From NCBI RefSeq assembly GCF_018831085.1, contig NZ_JAGPNM010000009.1, positions 1 to 64,000 of the forward strand: a stretch of DNA of 64,000 nt. The letters are read 5' to 3'. The notes below the pieces were generated by a model. The model was not told where the DNA came from. It searched no databases and saw nothing but the letters and a program-made list of their open reading frames with translations. Both the position numbers and the translations under genes were made by a program. This DNA is from Rheinheimera oceanensis. Its GTDB lineage: Bacteria; Pseudomonadota; Gammaproteobacteria; Enterobacterales; Alteromonadaceae. Positions 52,041 to 61,948 of this stretch are shown here, piece by piece; position 1 is the first letter of the stretch, and each line of letters opens with the position of its first letter.

Positions 52041-52919
52041 TCAGATCACGTAAACGAATACATAAAGACACAACCAAACCACATCAACAAAGTGCCAGTA
52101 CCAGGCTGCAGCCTGAAAGGCGAAGTGTTTCTCTGGCGTGAAATGGCCTTTAAGCACGCGGAAAAACACAAACAGCAAAATAATGGCGCCCAACGTGACA
52201 TGCATACCGTGAAAACCGGTCAGCAAAAAGAACGTATTGCCGTAAAACCCTGATGCCAGCGTTAACCCCAAATCACGGTAAGCATGAATATATTCGTACA
52301 CCTGTAAACCAAGGAACGTTGCACCCAGCAATAAGGTTACCAGCAACATTATTTTTAACTGGCCGCGTTTACTCTGCTCCAAGCCGGTATGGGCAAAATG
52401 CAGCGTAACCGAGGAAATAACCAGAATGGCAGTGTTGATAAGCGGCAAGCCGGTAGCAGGCATAGCCTGTGTTTCAATACCACCCGGCGTTTTCAGTAGC
52501 GGCCACATAGCTTCAAAGCTTGGCCACAAAATTTCAAATGTCATGGCGTTATTACTGCCACCGCTAAGCCAATCCAGCGCTATTACCCGGCCATAGAATA
52601 AAGCTCCGAAGAATGCCATAAAAAACATGACTTCAGAGACAATAAACCAACTCATACCCTGGCGGAATGAGCGGTCCATCTGCACACTGTATAAACCACT
52701 CATCGATTCGTCGATAACGTTTTTAAACCAGCCAAACAGCATAAAAATCAGTACGACAAAACCGGCTGCCAGCATATAGCCGCCATAACCTGGTTGTTGT
52801 CTGGTCACTTCGTTAACATAGTTACCTGCACCAAAGGCAATTAAAAACAGCGCCACAGCGCCGACTATCGGCCATGGGCTTTGGGCGGGAACATAATATT
52901 TTTCGTAGGTTTTACTCAT
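52041..52919 (-). CDS. ctaE: Cytochrome c oxidase subunit III
   Basis: About 292 residues from MSKTYEKYYVPAQSPWPIV; a start 12 codons upstream would overlap the previous gene. Seven membrane helices; conserved HAYRDLGLTLASGFYGNTFF, GFHGMHVTLG and WYWHFVDVVWLCLY. Part of the aa3 oxidase core in the inner membrane. Confidence 0.95.
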   Translation of the reverse strand: MSKTYEKYYVPAQSPWPIVGAVALFLIAFGAGNYVNEVTRQQPGYGGYMLAAGFVVLIFMLFGWFKNVIDESMSGLYSVQMDRSFRQGMSWFIVSEVMFFMAFFGALFYGRVIALDWLSGGSNNAMTFEILWPSFEAMWPLLKTPGGIETQAMPATGLPLINTAILVISSVTLHFAHTGLEQSKRGQLKIMLLVTLLLGATFLGLQVYEYIHAYRDLGLTLASGFYGNTFFLLTGFHGMHVTLGAIILLFVFFRVLKGHFTPEKHFAFQAAAWYWHFVDVVWLCLYVFVYVI

Positions 52920-52920
52920 G

Positions 52921-53481
52921 TTATTCCCCAAGTTGTGACGACGCAGCAGTATCACCGGTCCAGGCGCTGGTTACGTCATAAAGCGTATACGACAGCGTAA
53001 TGGTGGAAAACTGGCTGGGCAGTGCCGGGTCGACATAAAACTGTAACGGCATCAGCATGTTTTTACCGCCCGCTAACTGTTGCTGGGTAAAGCAAAAACA
53101 CTCTATTTTGTGAAAGTACAAGGCGGCCTGACCGGGTGATACTGACGGTACCGCCTGGCCAACAATCATGCGCCCCGTTGGGTTTTCAGCCAGATAATTC
53201 ATAATATGAATTTCCCCGGGGTGCACCGTCATGCGGCGCACCTCTGGCTTAAACACCCAGGGCATTTGTTTGTTTGGCCGGGCAATAAACTCAATCACCA
53301 CTTCACGGCTGGTATCAATCATTGCTGCATCGGCACTGGCAGCCGTCGCGGCGGTTTTACCATTTAAACCGGTCAGATCACAGAACACGTCATATAACGG
53401 CACCAGCGCAAAACCAAAACCAAACATCGCCAGAGCGGTTACAGCCAGCTTAAAGGTTAACGGTTTATGTTTTAGTGCCAT
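52921..53481 (-). CDS. Cytochrome c oxidase assembly protein CtaG/Cox11
   Basis: 186 residues. One membrane helix (LAVTALAMFGFGFALVPLYD) and a periplasmic copper-binding domain with the CFCF motif in FHKIECFCFTQQQL. It delivers copper to the CuB site of subunit I. Nine bases separate it from ctaD. Confidence 0.95.
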   Translation of the reverse strand: MALKHKPLTFKLAVTALAMFGFGFALVPLYDVFCDLTGLNGKTAATAASADAAMIDTSREVVIEFIARPNKQMPWVFKPEVRRMTVHPGEIHIMNYLAENPTGRMIVGQAVPSVSPGQAALYFHKIECFCFTQQQLAGGKNMLMPLQFYVDPALPSQFSTITLSYTLYDVTSAWTGDTAASSQLGE

Positions 53482-53490
53482 AACACGCTC

Positions 53491-55074
53491 CTACTTAATT
53501 ACCGGTGGCGTTTCAAAGGTATGATACGGCGCCGGTGAGGGTACTTCCCATTCCAGTCCTTCAGCCCCTTCCCATACCTGCGCTGTGGCTTTTTCACCAC
53601 CACGGGCACATTTCACCAGCACCGCGACAAAAATCAGTTGTGAAGCGCCAAACAGAAAACCACCAATGCTGATAAAGGCATTAAAATCAGCAAACTGCAG
53701 CGCGTAATCCGGAATACGCCGCGGCATACCGGCCAAACCGACAAAGTGCATCGGGAAAAACAGCATGTTGACTGAAATCAGTGAGCACCAGAAATGCCAT
53801 TGCCCCAGCTTTTCGTCATACATATGCCCGGTCCATTTGGGTAACCAGTAGTAAGCCGCCGCAATAATCGAAAACACTGCGCCGGTTACCAGTACATAAT
53901 GGAAATGCGCCACCACAAAATAGGTATCGTGGTACTGGAAATCTGCCGGAGTAATCGCCAGCATCAGACCCGAGAAACCGCCGATGGTAAACAGCACGAT
54001 AAATGCCAGCGCAAACATCATTGGCACTTCAAATGTCATAGCGCCGCGCCACATCGTGGCCACCCAGTTAAATACTTTTACACCGGTGGGCACTGCTATC
54101 AGCATGGTGCAGTACATAAAAAACAACGCCCCGGCTACCGGCATCCCAGTGGTAAACATATGGTGTGCCCATACCAGAAACGACAGCAACGCAATACTAG
54201 AAGTGGCATATACCATAGAGGCATAGCCAAACAGCGGCTTGCGGGCAAAGGTGGGCACTATGCTCGACACTATACCAAAGGCCGGTAATATCATGATGTA
54301 CACTTCAGGGTGGCCGAAAAACCAGAAAATATGCTGAAACAGCACCGGGTCGCCGCCACCGGCAGCATCAAAAAAGCTGGTACCAAAGTATTTATCGGTC
54401 AGTACCATCGTCACCACACCGGCTAACACCGGCATCACCATAATCAGCAGGAAGGCGGTAATCAGCCAGGTCCAGACAAACAATGGCATCTTCATCCAGG
54501 TCATGCCCGGTGCGCGCAGGTTAAAGATGGTCACGATAACGTTGATGGCACCCATGATGGACGATATACCCATAATGTGCACTGAAAACACAAATAACGC
54601 CGTGCTGTCACCACTATAGGTGGTTGATAACGGCGCGTAGAACGTCCAACCGAAACTGGGGCCACCACCTGGCATAAACAGTGACATCAACAGAATTAAA
54701 AATGCAAACGGCAGGATCCAGAAGCTCCAGTTATTCATCCGCGGTAACGCCATATCCGGCGCGCCAATCATCATTGGTATCATCCAGTTTGCCAGCCCGG
54801 TAAAGGCCGGCATTACCGCACCAAATACCATGATCAGGCCGTGCACTGTCGTCATCTGGTTAAAAAAGTTAGGCTCAACAAACTGCATACCGGGTTGAAA
54901 TAACTCAGCGCGGATCACCATTGCCATAGCGCCGCCGATAAAAAACATAATCAGCGCAAACACCAGGTACATGGTGCCAATATCTTTATGGTTGGTGGTA
55001 TATAACCAGCGCTTTATACCGCTGGGTTTGTGGTCATGATGTTCGTGCTCATGATCTGTCACTACTGCACTCAT
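53491..55074 (-). CDS. ctaD: Cytochrome c oxidase subunit I
   Basis: 527 residues with twelve membrane helices. Haem and copper ligands are in TTVHGLIMVFGAVMP, WFFGHPEVYIMILP (His-Tyr crosslink region), WAHHMFTTG and AHFHYVLVTGAVF. The N-terminal His-rich tract (DHEHEHHDHKPSG) is an unusual but not rare feature. It is the catalytic subunit of the terminal aa3-type oxidase. Confidence 0.97.
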   Translation of the reverse strand: MSAVVTDHEHEHHDHKPSGIKRWLYTTNHKDIGTMYLVFALIMFFIGGAMAMVIRAELFQPGMQFVEPNFFNQMTTVHGLIMVFGAVMPAFTGLANWMIPMMIGAPDMALPRMNNWSFWILPFAFLILLMSLFMPGGGPSFGWTFYAPLSTTYSGDSTALFVFSVHIMGISSIMGAINVIVTIFNLRAPGMTWMKMPLFVWTWLITAFLLIMVMPVLAGVVTMVLTDKYFGTSFFDAAGGGDPVLFQHIFWFFGHPEVYIMILPAFGIVSSIVPTFARKPLFGYASMVYATSSIALLSFLVWAHHMFTTGMPVAGALFFMYCTMLIAVPTGVKVFNWVATMWRGAMTFEVPMMFALAFIVLFTIGGFSGLMLAITPADFQYHDTYFVVAHFHYVLVTGAVFSIIAAAYYWLPKWTGHMYDEKLGQWHFWCSLISVNMLFFPMHFVGLAGMPRRIPDYALQFADFNAFISIGGFLFGASQLIFVAVLVKCARGGEKATAQVWEGAEGLEWEVPSPAPYHTFETPPVIK

Positions 55075-55077
55075 CGG

Positions 55078-56220
55078 CTATTCCCCTTTACCTTGCATGA
55101 CGGCATGCACATCAGCAGCCTGCACCAGTTCACCGGTATTGTTACCCCAGGCATTACGCTCATAGGTAATTACGGCAGCAATTTCTTTTAAACTAAGTTG
55201 CCTGGCATAAGCCTGCATAGAGGTTCCGGCTTTACCATTGAGTACGATATTGATATGGCCCGGCATATCATTCAATGCCATGGCACTGCCTTTAAGCGCC
55301 GGGAAAATACCCGGCAAGCCCTCACCGTTAGGTTGATGACAGGCAGCGCAATAAGCGGTGTAGGTGCGCGCCCCTACGCTCATCAACTCTTCCATACTCA
55401 TATTCATTGCCAGCAGTTCTTGCTCTTCTGCTCTTGCTTTTGCAATGCGCTCGGCCTCTCCATTAACCCATTGCTCGTAGTCAGCCGGGCTCTTGGCAAT
55501 CACCACTATTGGCATAAAACCATGGTCTTTGCCACATAACTCAGCGCACTGACCACGGTAAATACCAGGCTCATCTACCCGGGTCCAGGCTTCGTTAATA
55601 AAGCCGGGGTTAGCATCTTTTTTCACAGCGAAAGCAGGTACCCACCAGGAGTGGATCACATCGTCAGAGGTCATCAGAAAACGCACCTTTTTACCGGTGG
55701 GGATCACCAGCGGCCGGTCAACTTCCAGCAGATAGTTCTCTCCTTTGGCAAACCTGTTGGTAATCTGCTCTTTGGGCGTGGCCAGCAAAGAGTAAAATTC
55801 CACATCGTTCTCCAGGTATTTGTAATGCCATTTCCACTGCGAACCGGTTACCAGCACAGTGACATCAGCCTCTGTGGTATCTTCCATAGCAATAAGGGTT
55901 TTAGTAGCCGGAATGGCCATAAGGATCAGAATTAATACCGGTATAGCGGTCCAGAGTATTTCTACTTTGGTACTTTCATGGAATTGGGCTGGCTGCACGC
56001 CCCGCGCTTTTCGATGGCGAACGATAGACCAGAACATGATCCCGAACACCACTGCACCAATTACACAACAAATCCAGAAAATGGTCATATGCAAGTCATA
56101 AACCTGCTGACTGATTTCTGTTACGCCTCTGGTCATATTTAAAGGCATATCTGTTGCATTAACGGTTGCAGCTAAAAGCAGGGTTGGCAGCGACCAACGA
56201 AGACTGCGCGTTTTCGTCAC
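55078..56220 (-). CDS. ctaC: Cytochrome c oxidase subunit II with fused cytochrome c domain
   Basis: 380 residues. Signal peptide, two membrane helices, CuA domain with QCAELCGKDHGFMPIVV (Cys, Cys, His, Met ligands) and a C-terminal cytochrome c domain with CAACHQPNGEG and Met in GTSMQAYARQLS. It accepts electrons from soluble cytochrome c and passes them to subunit I. First gene of the operon. Confidence 0.96.
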   Translation of the reverse strand: MTKTRSLRWSLPTLLLAATVNATDMPLNMTRGVTEISQQVYDLHMTIFWICCVIGAVVFGIMFWSIVRHRKARGVQPAQFHESTKVEILWTAIPVLILILMAIPATKTLIAMEDTTEADVTVLVTGSQWKWHYKYLENDVEFYSLLATPKEQITNRFAKGENYLLEVDRPLVIPTGKKVRFLMTSDDVIHSWWVPAFAVKKDANPGFINEAWTRVDEPGIYRGQCAELCGKDHGFMPIVVIAKSPADYEQWVNGEAERIAKARAEEQELLAMNMSMEELMSVGARTYTAYCAACHQPNGEGLPGIFPALKGSAMALNDMPGHINIVLNGKAGTSMQAYARQLSLKEIAAVITYERNAWGNNTGELVQAADVHAVMQGKGE

Positions 56221-56527
56221 TGGACTTCTCCTCTGTCATTTTGCAAAGCAAACTGCAGAAACTAAGTACACAGTACTACACGGTTCTTACCCACCCACAC
56301 CGAACCCATGTATGAAGTTTCATCAGTTTATTATTGTTATTATTACCTGTGGTTTCGGGGCTAGCGCTGAAACCAAAAACTGACTCTGTTGTTATTTTTT
56401 AATCAGTTTCAGCCTAAGAATTATCCAAATCTGTCTCAGTGTAAACCCCTAAATAACAAAAGCGCCGGCAAACCTTAGTGGTCATACCAGCGCCCGTTAA
56501 CAAATAACCTATTGAGGTTAGTACAAA
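56221..56527 (-). promoter_or_regulatory. Region between ctaC and lexA
   Basis: 307 bases with no open frame of note. It should hold the promoter of the oxidase operon and the end of the lexA transcript. GTTTCGG.. and CTGAAACC-type short inverted stretches are present near 56350-56420, but no clear terminator or promoter could be fixed. Confidence 0.4.
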
Positions 56528-57145
56528 TTATAACCAACTGCCATTACGAATAACGCCTACAGCCAAGCCTTCTACGGCAAAATGCTGAGCGCGTAAGTCT
56601 ACTTTGATCACATCAAAGTCTTTATTTTCCGGTTGCAGTAATACGGTGTTACCGTCGCGCTGAAACCGTTTAACAGTCACATCTTCATCAACCCGGGCTA
56701 CAATAACCTGACCAGGTTGCGCCTGACTGGTTTTATGCACGGCCAGCAAGTCACCGTCCAGAATACCAATATCCTGCATACTCATACCCTGTACCCGTAG
56801 CAAAAAATCAGCATGCGGTTTAAACAGGTTGGCATCTACCTGATAATAATCCTGCACATGTTCAGTTGCCAGAATTGGCTGGCCTGCAGCCACTTTACCA
56901 ATTAATGGCAAACCCAATTGCTCTGGCTCGTCTGTGTCTACCAGGCGAATGCCGCGGGACGTACCCGGCATCATTTCAATAACACCCTTTTTTGCCAGCG
57001 CTTTTAAATGCTCTTCAGCAGCATTGGCCGATTTAAAGCCTAACTGCTGGGCAATTTCAGCCCGGGTTGGCGGCATGCCACTATCTTGCTGGTAGGTTTT
57101 TATCAATTGCAGAATTTCTGCCTGTCTTGGTGTCAGAGGTCTCAT
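56528..57145 (-). CDS. lexA: SOS repressor LexA
   Basis: 205 residues. N-terminal winged helix (LTPRQAEILQLIKTYQQDSG; TRAEIAQQLGFKSANAAEEH) and C-terminal self-cleaving peptidase with Ala87-Gly88 cleavage site in GKVAAGQP, Ser122 in QGMSMQDIG and Lys159 in DVTVKRFQ. It represses DNA-damage genes until RecA filaments trigger its autocleavage. Its own promoter carries a LexA box. Confidence 0.97.
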   Translation of the reverse strand: MRPLTPRQAEILQLIKTYQQDSGMPPTRAEIAQQLGFKSANAAEEHLKALAKKGVIEMMPGTSRGIRLVDTDEPEQLGLPLIGKVAAGQPILATEHVQDYYQVDANLFKPHADFLLRVQGMSMQDIGILDGDLLAVHKTSQAQPGQVIVARVDEDVTVKRFQRDGNTVLLQPENKDFDVIKVDLRAQHFAVEGLAVGVIRNGSWL

Positions 57146-57171
57146 AGTGCTGGTTACCTGTACAGTGAATA

Positions 57172-57187
57172 CTGTCAGTATATACAG
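57172..57187. promoter_or_regulatory. LexA-binding SOS box
   Basis: CTGTCAGTATATACAG fits CTGT-N8-ACAG, within the extended TACTGT..ACAG consensus. It lies 27 bases upstream of the lexA start. A second, imperfect half (CTGTACAGTGAATACT) lies 14 bases closer to the gene. Confidence 0.8.
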
Positions 57188-57280
57188 CCAAAGTGCAAAT
57201 GCAAGTGTGGCCTGTAGCTGGCAATTTTCCCGCTAACGCTTCCGTGCTATGCTAAACGCCTTTTTTCCAGGGGGTCAGGT

Positions 57281-59722
57281 ATGTTTCGGCCAGTTAAGTT
57301 ATTTGCTGCCTTGTTAAAATGGCCGATGTGGCCATTGCTGAAGTACAAAGTTGTTCCGGAGCATCCGGTTGCTGAGCTGGCACTGGACACCAGCCGCCCG
57401 CTGTTTTATATCTGCACCACCGAATCTGCTGCAGATCTGGCTGCAATCAGGCGTATTTGTGCCAAGCTGGCGCTGCCGGATCCAAATGATAATGTCAGCC
57501 TGAGCGGCAGCATGCACCCACGTACTTTATTTCTGGAAAAACCACATACTCTGCTGTTTAAACGCGGTAAAACCACTGCTCTGGCTCAGGGCCAGGCATT
57601 ACTGCAGGCTCATCTGGCTGATCCGGCCTTAAATGCACAATTGGTACCCGTATCATTATTGTGGGGCCGGGCACCGGGTAAGGAAAACAGTATAAAAGGC
57701 CTGATAGGTGAAGCGCATGCGCCTAACTGGCTGGCCAAGCTATTAATTGTACTGGTGTCCGGCCGCCACAGCCTGGCACGGTTTAGCCATCCGGTATCGT
57801 TACAACAAATGGCAGCACAGTTTGGCAGCGAAGAGCAAACGGCACACAAGCTATTGCGTATGTCGCGGTTTCACTTTTATCGTCAGCGTCTGGCTGCAAA
57901 CGGGCCTAAGCTGGTTAACCGCCCACAGTTGTTTAATGCTCTGCTGGCAGCACCCGCGCTGAAAAAAGCCATTGATGATGAAGCCAAAGCCAAGCGCATA
58001 CCGGTAAAAGCCGCCCGGCAAGAAGCACGTAAACTGCTGCTGGAAATTGCCGCTGACTACCGGGCATCAACGCTGCGTGTAGGTGACAGAGTGCTGCGTT
58101 GGCTATGGCATAAACTCTACACCGGCATTAAAGTAAATAATGCTGATGTGCTGCGCGATCTGGCACAAAAAGGCCATGAAATTGTCTATATCCCCTGCCA
58201 TCGCAGCCATATGGATTACCTGCTGCTAAGTTATGTTATTTACCAGCAAGGTTTGGCACCACCACATATCGCTGCCGGTATTAACCTGAATTTCTGGCCT
58301 GCCGGTACCATCTTCCGCCGTGGCGGTGCATTTTTTATCCGTCGTAGTTTCAGCGGCAATAAACTGTATTCTGCGGTATTTCGTGAGTATTTGTGCCAGC
58401 TTTTCAGTAAAGGCTACTCAATAAAATACTACACCGAAGGCGGGCGCAGCCGCACAGGCCGCTTACTACAACCCAAAACCGGCATGCTGGCGATGACGTT
58501 ACAGTCTATGCTGCGCGGTATAGAACGGCCGGTGACCCTGGTACCGGTTTATCTGGGTTATGAGCATGTAATGGAAGTAAACACTTACCTGCACGAATTA
58601 AAAGGCTCCGGCAAGCAGAAAGAATCGGCCCTGGGTGTGATAAAAGCCATCCGCAACCTGCGTGATTACGGCTATGGTTACGTCAACTTTGGCGAGCCTG
58701 TAACACTGAATAACTATCTGAATCAGCAGGTACCTGACTGGAAACAGGATATAGACACGCTGGAAGTGCAAAAACCGCAATGGCTAAACCCGGTAGTTGC
58801 ACAACTGGCCGATAACATGATGCAGCGTATTAATCAGGCTGCCGCGCTGAACAGCATAAATCTGATCGCCCTGTGTTTACTGGCAACTGACAAACACACA
58901 CTAACGCGCACAGAACTGGAACAGCAAATTGACTTCTATCTGTCGTTGCAGCGCTGCGCACCGTACCACAAACAAGTGACACTGCCACAAGAGCCTGCCG
59001 GGCAGTTGCTCGATCATGCGCTTAGCCTGCAAAAAGTGCAGCAACACAATGACAGTTTTGGCCAGCTAATCAGCCTGACAGACAACAATGCGATATTACT
59101 CAGTTATTATCGCAACAACGTACTGCATTTATTTATGCTGCCAGCCATTATTGCCTGCAGTATTCTGCATCAGCGCGATATCAGCCGCCAGCAGTTAAAT
59201 GCGGTGATACAGCAGTTGTATCCATTGCTACAGCAGGAACTGTTTCTCAACATCAGCTCAGTTGAGGTTTACTGCACAGCTATATTGCAGCATCTGGTGG
59301 ATGGCGGCCTGGCAGAGCAAGACGGCGACAATTACCGGGCCCCAACACAGCACAGTAATGGTTACTTTATGCTGAGCCTGCTGGCCAATAACGCCGAACA
59401 CACATTACAGCGCTATGCCATGGTGTTACAGCTAATCGAAAATCAGAGCCCGCAAAGCCGTGCGGATCTGGAAAAACACAGCCATGAACTGGCACAGCGT
59501 CTGTTAAGCCTGCATGGCATTACTGCGCCGGAATACTACGATAAACAGCTCTTTAGTACATTGCTCAATGCGCTAAAAGACAATGGCTACACTCAAACCG
59601 ATGAGCAAAGCCGTGTCAGCTCAACCGTACAACTGCCCCTGTTAAAAGACACCGTCAGCCGCTTACTGCGCAACGACGTGCTGCAAAGTATCCACAGCAT
59701 TATCCCCACCAAGCCGTCTTAG
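57281..59722 (+). CDS. plsB: Glycerol-3-phosphate acyltransferase
   Basis: 813 residues, the usual PlsB length. Acyltransferase blocks: IPCHRSHMDYLLLSYV (HX4D), GTIFRRGGAFFIRRSF, YYTEGGRSRTGRLLQPKTGM and VTLVPVYLGYEHV. It makes lysophosphatidic acid from glycerol-3-phosphate and acyl-ACP or acyl-CoA at the inner membrane. Divergent from lexA, as in related genomes. Confidence 0.95.
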   Translation: MFRPVKLFAALLKWPMWPLLKYKVVPEHPVAELALDTSRPLFYICTTESAADLAAIRRICAKLALPDPNDNVSLSGSMHPRTLFLEKPHTLLFKRGKTTALAQGQALLQAHLADPALNAQLVPVSLLWGRAPGKENSIKGLIGEAHAPNWLAKLLIVLVSGRHSLARFSHPVSLQQMAAQFGSEEQTAHKLLRMSRFHFYRQRLAANGPKLVNRPQLFNALLAAPALKKAIDDEAKAKRIPVKAARQEARKLLLEIAADYRASTLRVGDRVLRWLWHKLYTGIKVNNADVLRDLAQKGHEIVYIPCHRSHMDYLLLSYVIYQQGLAPPHIAAGINLNFWPAGTIFRRGGAFFIRRSFSGNKLYSAVFREYLCQLFSKGYSIKYYTEGGRSRTGRLLQPKTGMLAMTLQSMLRGIERPVTLVPVYLGYEHVMEVNTYLHELKGSGKQKESALGVIKAIRNLRDYGYGYVNFGEPVTLNNYLNQQVPDWKQDIDTLEVQKPQWLNPVVAQLADNMMQRINQAAALNSINLIALCLLATDKHTLTRTELEQQIDFYLSLQRCAPYHKQVTLPQEPAGQLLDHALSLQKVQQHNDSFGQLISLTDNNAILLSYYRNNVLHLFMLPAIIACSILHQRDISRQQLNAVIQQLYPLLQQELFLNISSVEVYCTAILQHLVDGGLAEQDGDNYRAPTQHSNGYFMLSLLANNAEHTLQRYAMVLQLIENQSPQSRADLEKHSHELAQRLLSLHGITAPEYYDKQLFSTLLNALKDNGYTQTDEQSRVSSTVQLPLLKDTVSRLLRNDVLQSIHSIIPTKPS

Positions 59723-60588
59723 CGGCTGGTTGGGTAAGCGCGGATCACACCTTCTTGTATAGTAGAAGCCACCAGTACACCATCGCGGTTAAAAAACTGG
59801 CCGCGAACCAGCCCACGCCCGCCTGACGCGCTGGGGCTGTCTACCGCATACAGTAACCAGTCGTCGAAGCGGAAATCCTGATGAAACCACATGGCATGAT
59901 CTATAGTGGCTACCTGCATATTCGGCGCCATAAACGACTTACCATGTGGCTGCAGTGCTGTTGGTAAAAAGTTAAAATCAGACGCATAAGCCAGCAAGTA
60001 TTTATGCACACGTAAATCATCCGGCATAGCGCCATTGGCTTTAAACCAGACATAGCGTTTAGCAGCACTTATTTGTGGTTTAAACGGGTTTTGAAAATCT
60101 ACCGGGCGCATTTCAATGGGCTTTTCACAGATAAACTTGCTGCGTAAACTGTCAGGAATGAGCTCAGCATGCTGCTGATAGAACTCCAGATCGGATACCA
60201 GCTCTTCCGGGCCAGGTACTGTTGGCATTTGGTCCTGATGCTCAAAACCGCTCTCTTCGGATTGAAACGATGCCGTTAAATAAAATATCGGTTTACCAAA
60301 CTGAATGGCACTTACCCGCCGGGTACTGAAACTTTTACCGTCACGGATATTTTCAACTTCATATACTATCGGTTTGCCAGCGTCTCCGGGGCGTAAAAAA
60401 TAAGAATGAAACGAGTGCACCTTGCGCTCTTCAGCCATCGTTTCTTTCGCGGCAGATAAAGCCTGCCCCATAACCTGGCCACCAAATACCGCCTTAAAAC
60501 CCAGATCCTGGCTTTGGCCGCGATACAGGCCTTGCTCTATGGTTTCCAGTTTCAGTAATGTCAGCAAATTCTGTAATACCTGACTCAT
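59719..60588 (-). CDS. tesB: Acyl-CoA thioesterase II
   Basis: 289 residues from MSQVLQNLLTLLKLETIEQG, with GGTGAGG before the ATG; a longer frame upstream lacks a site. Double hot-dog fold with FGGQVMGQAL, conserved HSFHSYFLRPGD and the catalytic Asp in ATIDHAMWFHQDFR. It hydrolyses medium- and long-chain acyl-CoA. Convergent with plsB, overlapping by four bases. Confidence 0.93.
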   Translation of the reverse strand: MSQVLQNLLTLLKLETIEQGLYRGQSQDLGFKAVFGGQVMGQALSAAKETMAEERKVHSFHSYFLRPGDAGKPIVYEVENIRDGKSFSTRRVSAIQFGKPIFYLTASFQSEESGFEHQDQMPTVPGPEELVSDLEFYQQHAELIPDSLRSKFICEKPIEMRPVDFQNPFKPQISAAKRYVWFKANGAMPDDLRVHKYLLAYASDFNFLPTALQPHGKSFMAPNMQVATIDHAMWFHQDFRFDDWLLYAVDSPSASGGRGLVRGQFFNRDGVLVASTIQEGVIRAYPTSR

Positions 60589-60658
60589 AGCCTCACCTTC
60601 TGTTCCGTTGCGGTAAAATATAATGGTATTCTGCCGCAAACTAAGGAGATCAGCAAAG

Positions 60659-61117
60659 ATGGCCTACTGGTTATTTAAAACAGAACCTTCTGAATGCAGT
60701 ATTGATGATTTTGCCAACGCACCCGACACCGCAATAGTATGGGAGGGTGTACGCAATTATCAGGCACGTAATATGCTGCGCGACGGTGTAAAAGCAGGCG
60801 ACAAGGTATTTATCTATCACTCCAGTTGCAAACTGATCGGAGTAGCTGGCATTGCCAGAGTGGTTCGCTCTGGTTACCCGGATCCCAGCCAGTTTAATTC
60901 AGCAAGTGTTTATTTTGACAGCAAATCTTCAACAGATAAACCACGCTGGATAGCCGTTGATCTGGTATTTGAACGCAAACTGCCAGCGATAATTTCGCTG
61001 GACAAACTAAAAAGCTCCGCTAAGCTCAGTGAGCTGCCTGTTGTACAAAAAGGCAGCAGGCTTTCTGTTATGCCGGTTAACGAAGCGCAATGGCAAACCA
61101 TAATGCAGCTTGTCTGA
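60659..61117 (+). CDS. EVE-domain protein
   Basis: 152 residues from the ATG preceded by AAGGAGA. The EVE fold is shown by MAYWLFKTEPSECSIDDF, WEGVRNYQARNMLRDGVKAG and DKVFIYHSS. Such domains bind modified bases in DNA or RNA (YTH/PUA-like). The stand-alone form is widespread in gammaproteobacteria and of unknown physiological role. Confidence 0.9.
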   Translation: MAYWLFKTEPSECSIDDFANAPDTAIVWEGVRNYQARNMLRDGVKAGDKVFIYHSSCKLIGVAGIARVVRSGYPDPSQFNSASVYFDSKSSTDKPRWIAVDLVFERKLPAIISLDKLKSSAKLSELPVVQKGSRLSVMPVNEAQWQTIMQLV

Positions 61118-61171
61118 TCCGCATACCTGATGTAACCTGAAACCTGTTATCCCTGGTAGTTGGAGCCTGAC

Positions 61172-61402
61172 ATGACACACGAACGGCGCCAGATGGATAA
61201 GGATATACATTATTTCTGGGAAGATTTGAATCTGGCACAAAAGTTTTCTGTCGCTGAATTACAGCGATTTGGGTACGATTTATTGTTCGTTCGCCATATG
61301 GCCGAGGGCAACCTTGCGGTGCTGACAGCCGATGGCAAATTAGCCGCTATTGATATTGAAGGACAGATAGACACCGAGCCCCAAGTTATTCTAAGACACT
61401 AA
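61172..61402 (+). CDS. Small conserved hypothetical protein
   Basis: 76 residues from MTHERRQMDKDIHYFWEDLN; a TTG four codons earlier is a weaker option. An acidic helix-rich N-terminus leads to a short beta-rich end (GNLAVLTADGKLAAIDIEG). No family recognised. Its codon pattern and position after the EVE gene suggest a real gene. Confidence 0.65.
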   Translation: MTHERRQMDKDIHYFWEDLNLAQKFSVAELQRFGYDLLFVRHMAEGNLAVLTADGKLAAIDIEGQIDTEPQVILRH

Positions 61403-61410
61403 ATACGGAC

Positions 61411-61905
61411 TCAGGCGCTGTTAAGCTGCGCCTGAGTTTCTTCTGCCAGCGCTACGGCAACGGTACATAACTGCAAATATGATATCAGGCTATTGTTCTG
61501 CCACAATGCCGTAAGCCTGCTATGTTTGATCATCATCAATTCCAGTTGACCAAATTCCAGCGTTTTATGCTGGCGTAAATACAATTTGATGGTTTGTTGT
61601 GCCGGTATAGCCTTGTTACAAGACTCGCGGGTAACCAGCGGTAATAACTGACATAGCAATTGTATCGCCGCCATTTCCTGTTTACTTAAGCGTGACTCAG
61701 CCCCCAACTTACCCAGCCGCTGCTCAAGCAGCATTTTTTGCTGCTCAGCCAGCTGAAACACTGCCTGCTGCATACGCAGCAATTCTTGCTCGCGTTGTTG
61801 TAACTTAATTTGCAGGCTTTTGTTTGTTTTACCAATCAGCTCCATCTGCCACAGTATGTACAGCAGCACCAAAACTAACACGCCTATCAACAACATCCAC
61901 ACCAT
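61411..61905 (-). CDS. Membrane-anchored coiled-coil hypothetical protein
   Basis: 164 residues. One N-terminal membrane helix (MVWMLLIGVLVLVLLYILWQ), a coiled coil of about 45 residues (LQQREQELLRMQQAVFQL), then a helical cytoplasmic domain. No family recognised. Convergent with the small gene before it. Confidence 0.7.
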   Translation of the reverse strand: MVWMLLIGVLVLVLLYILWQMELIGKTNKSLQIKLQQREQELLRMQQAVFQLAEQQKMLLEQRLGKLGAESRLSKQEMAAIQLLCQLLPLVTRESCNKAIPAQQTIKLYLRQHKTLEFGQLELMMIKHSRLTALWQNNSLISYLQLCTVAVALAEETQAQLNSA

Positions 61906-61948
61906 GCAGCTTTACTTCCTGTTTATCCCGGTTGCCAGACTGTATAAG

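Noticed and set aside
53899..54288. Plus-strand frame opposite ctaD
   Set aside because: His/Arg-rich antisense shadow of conserved oxidase codons.
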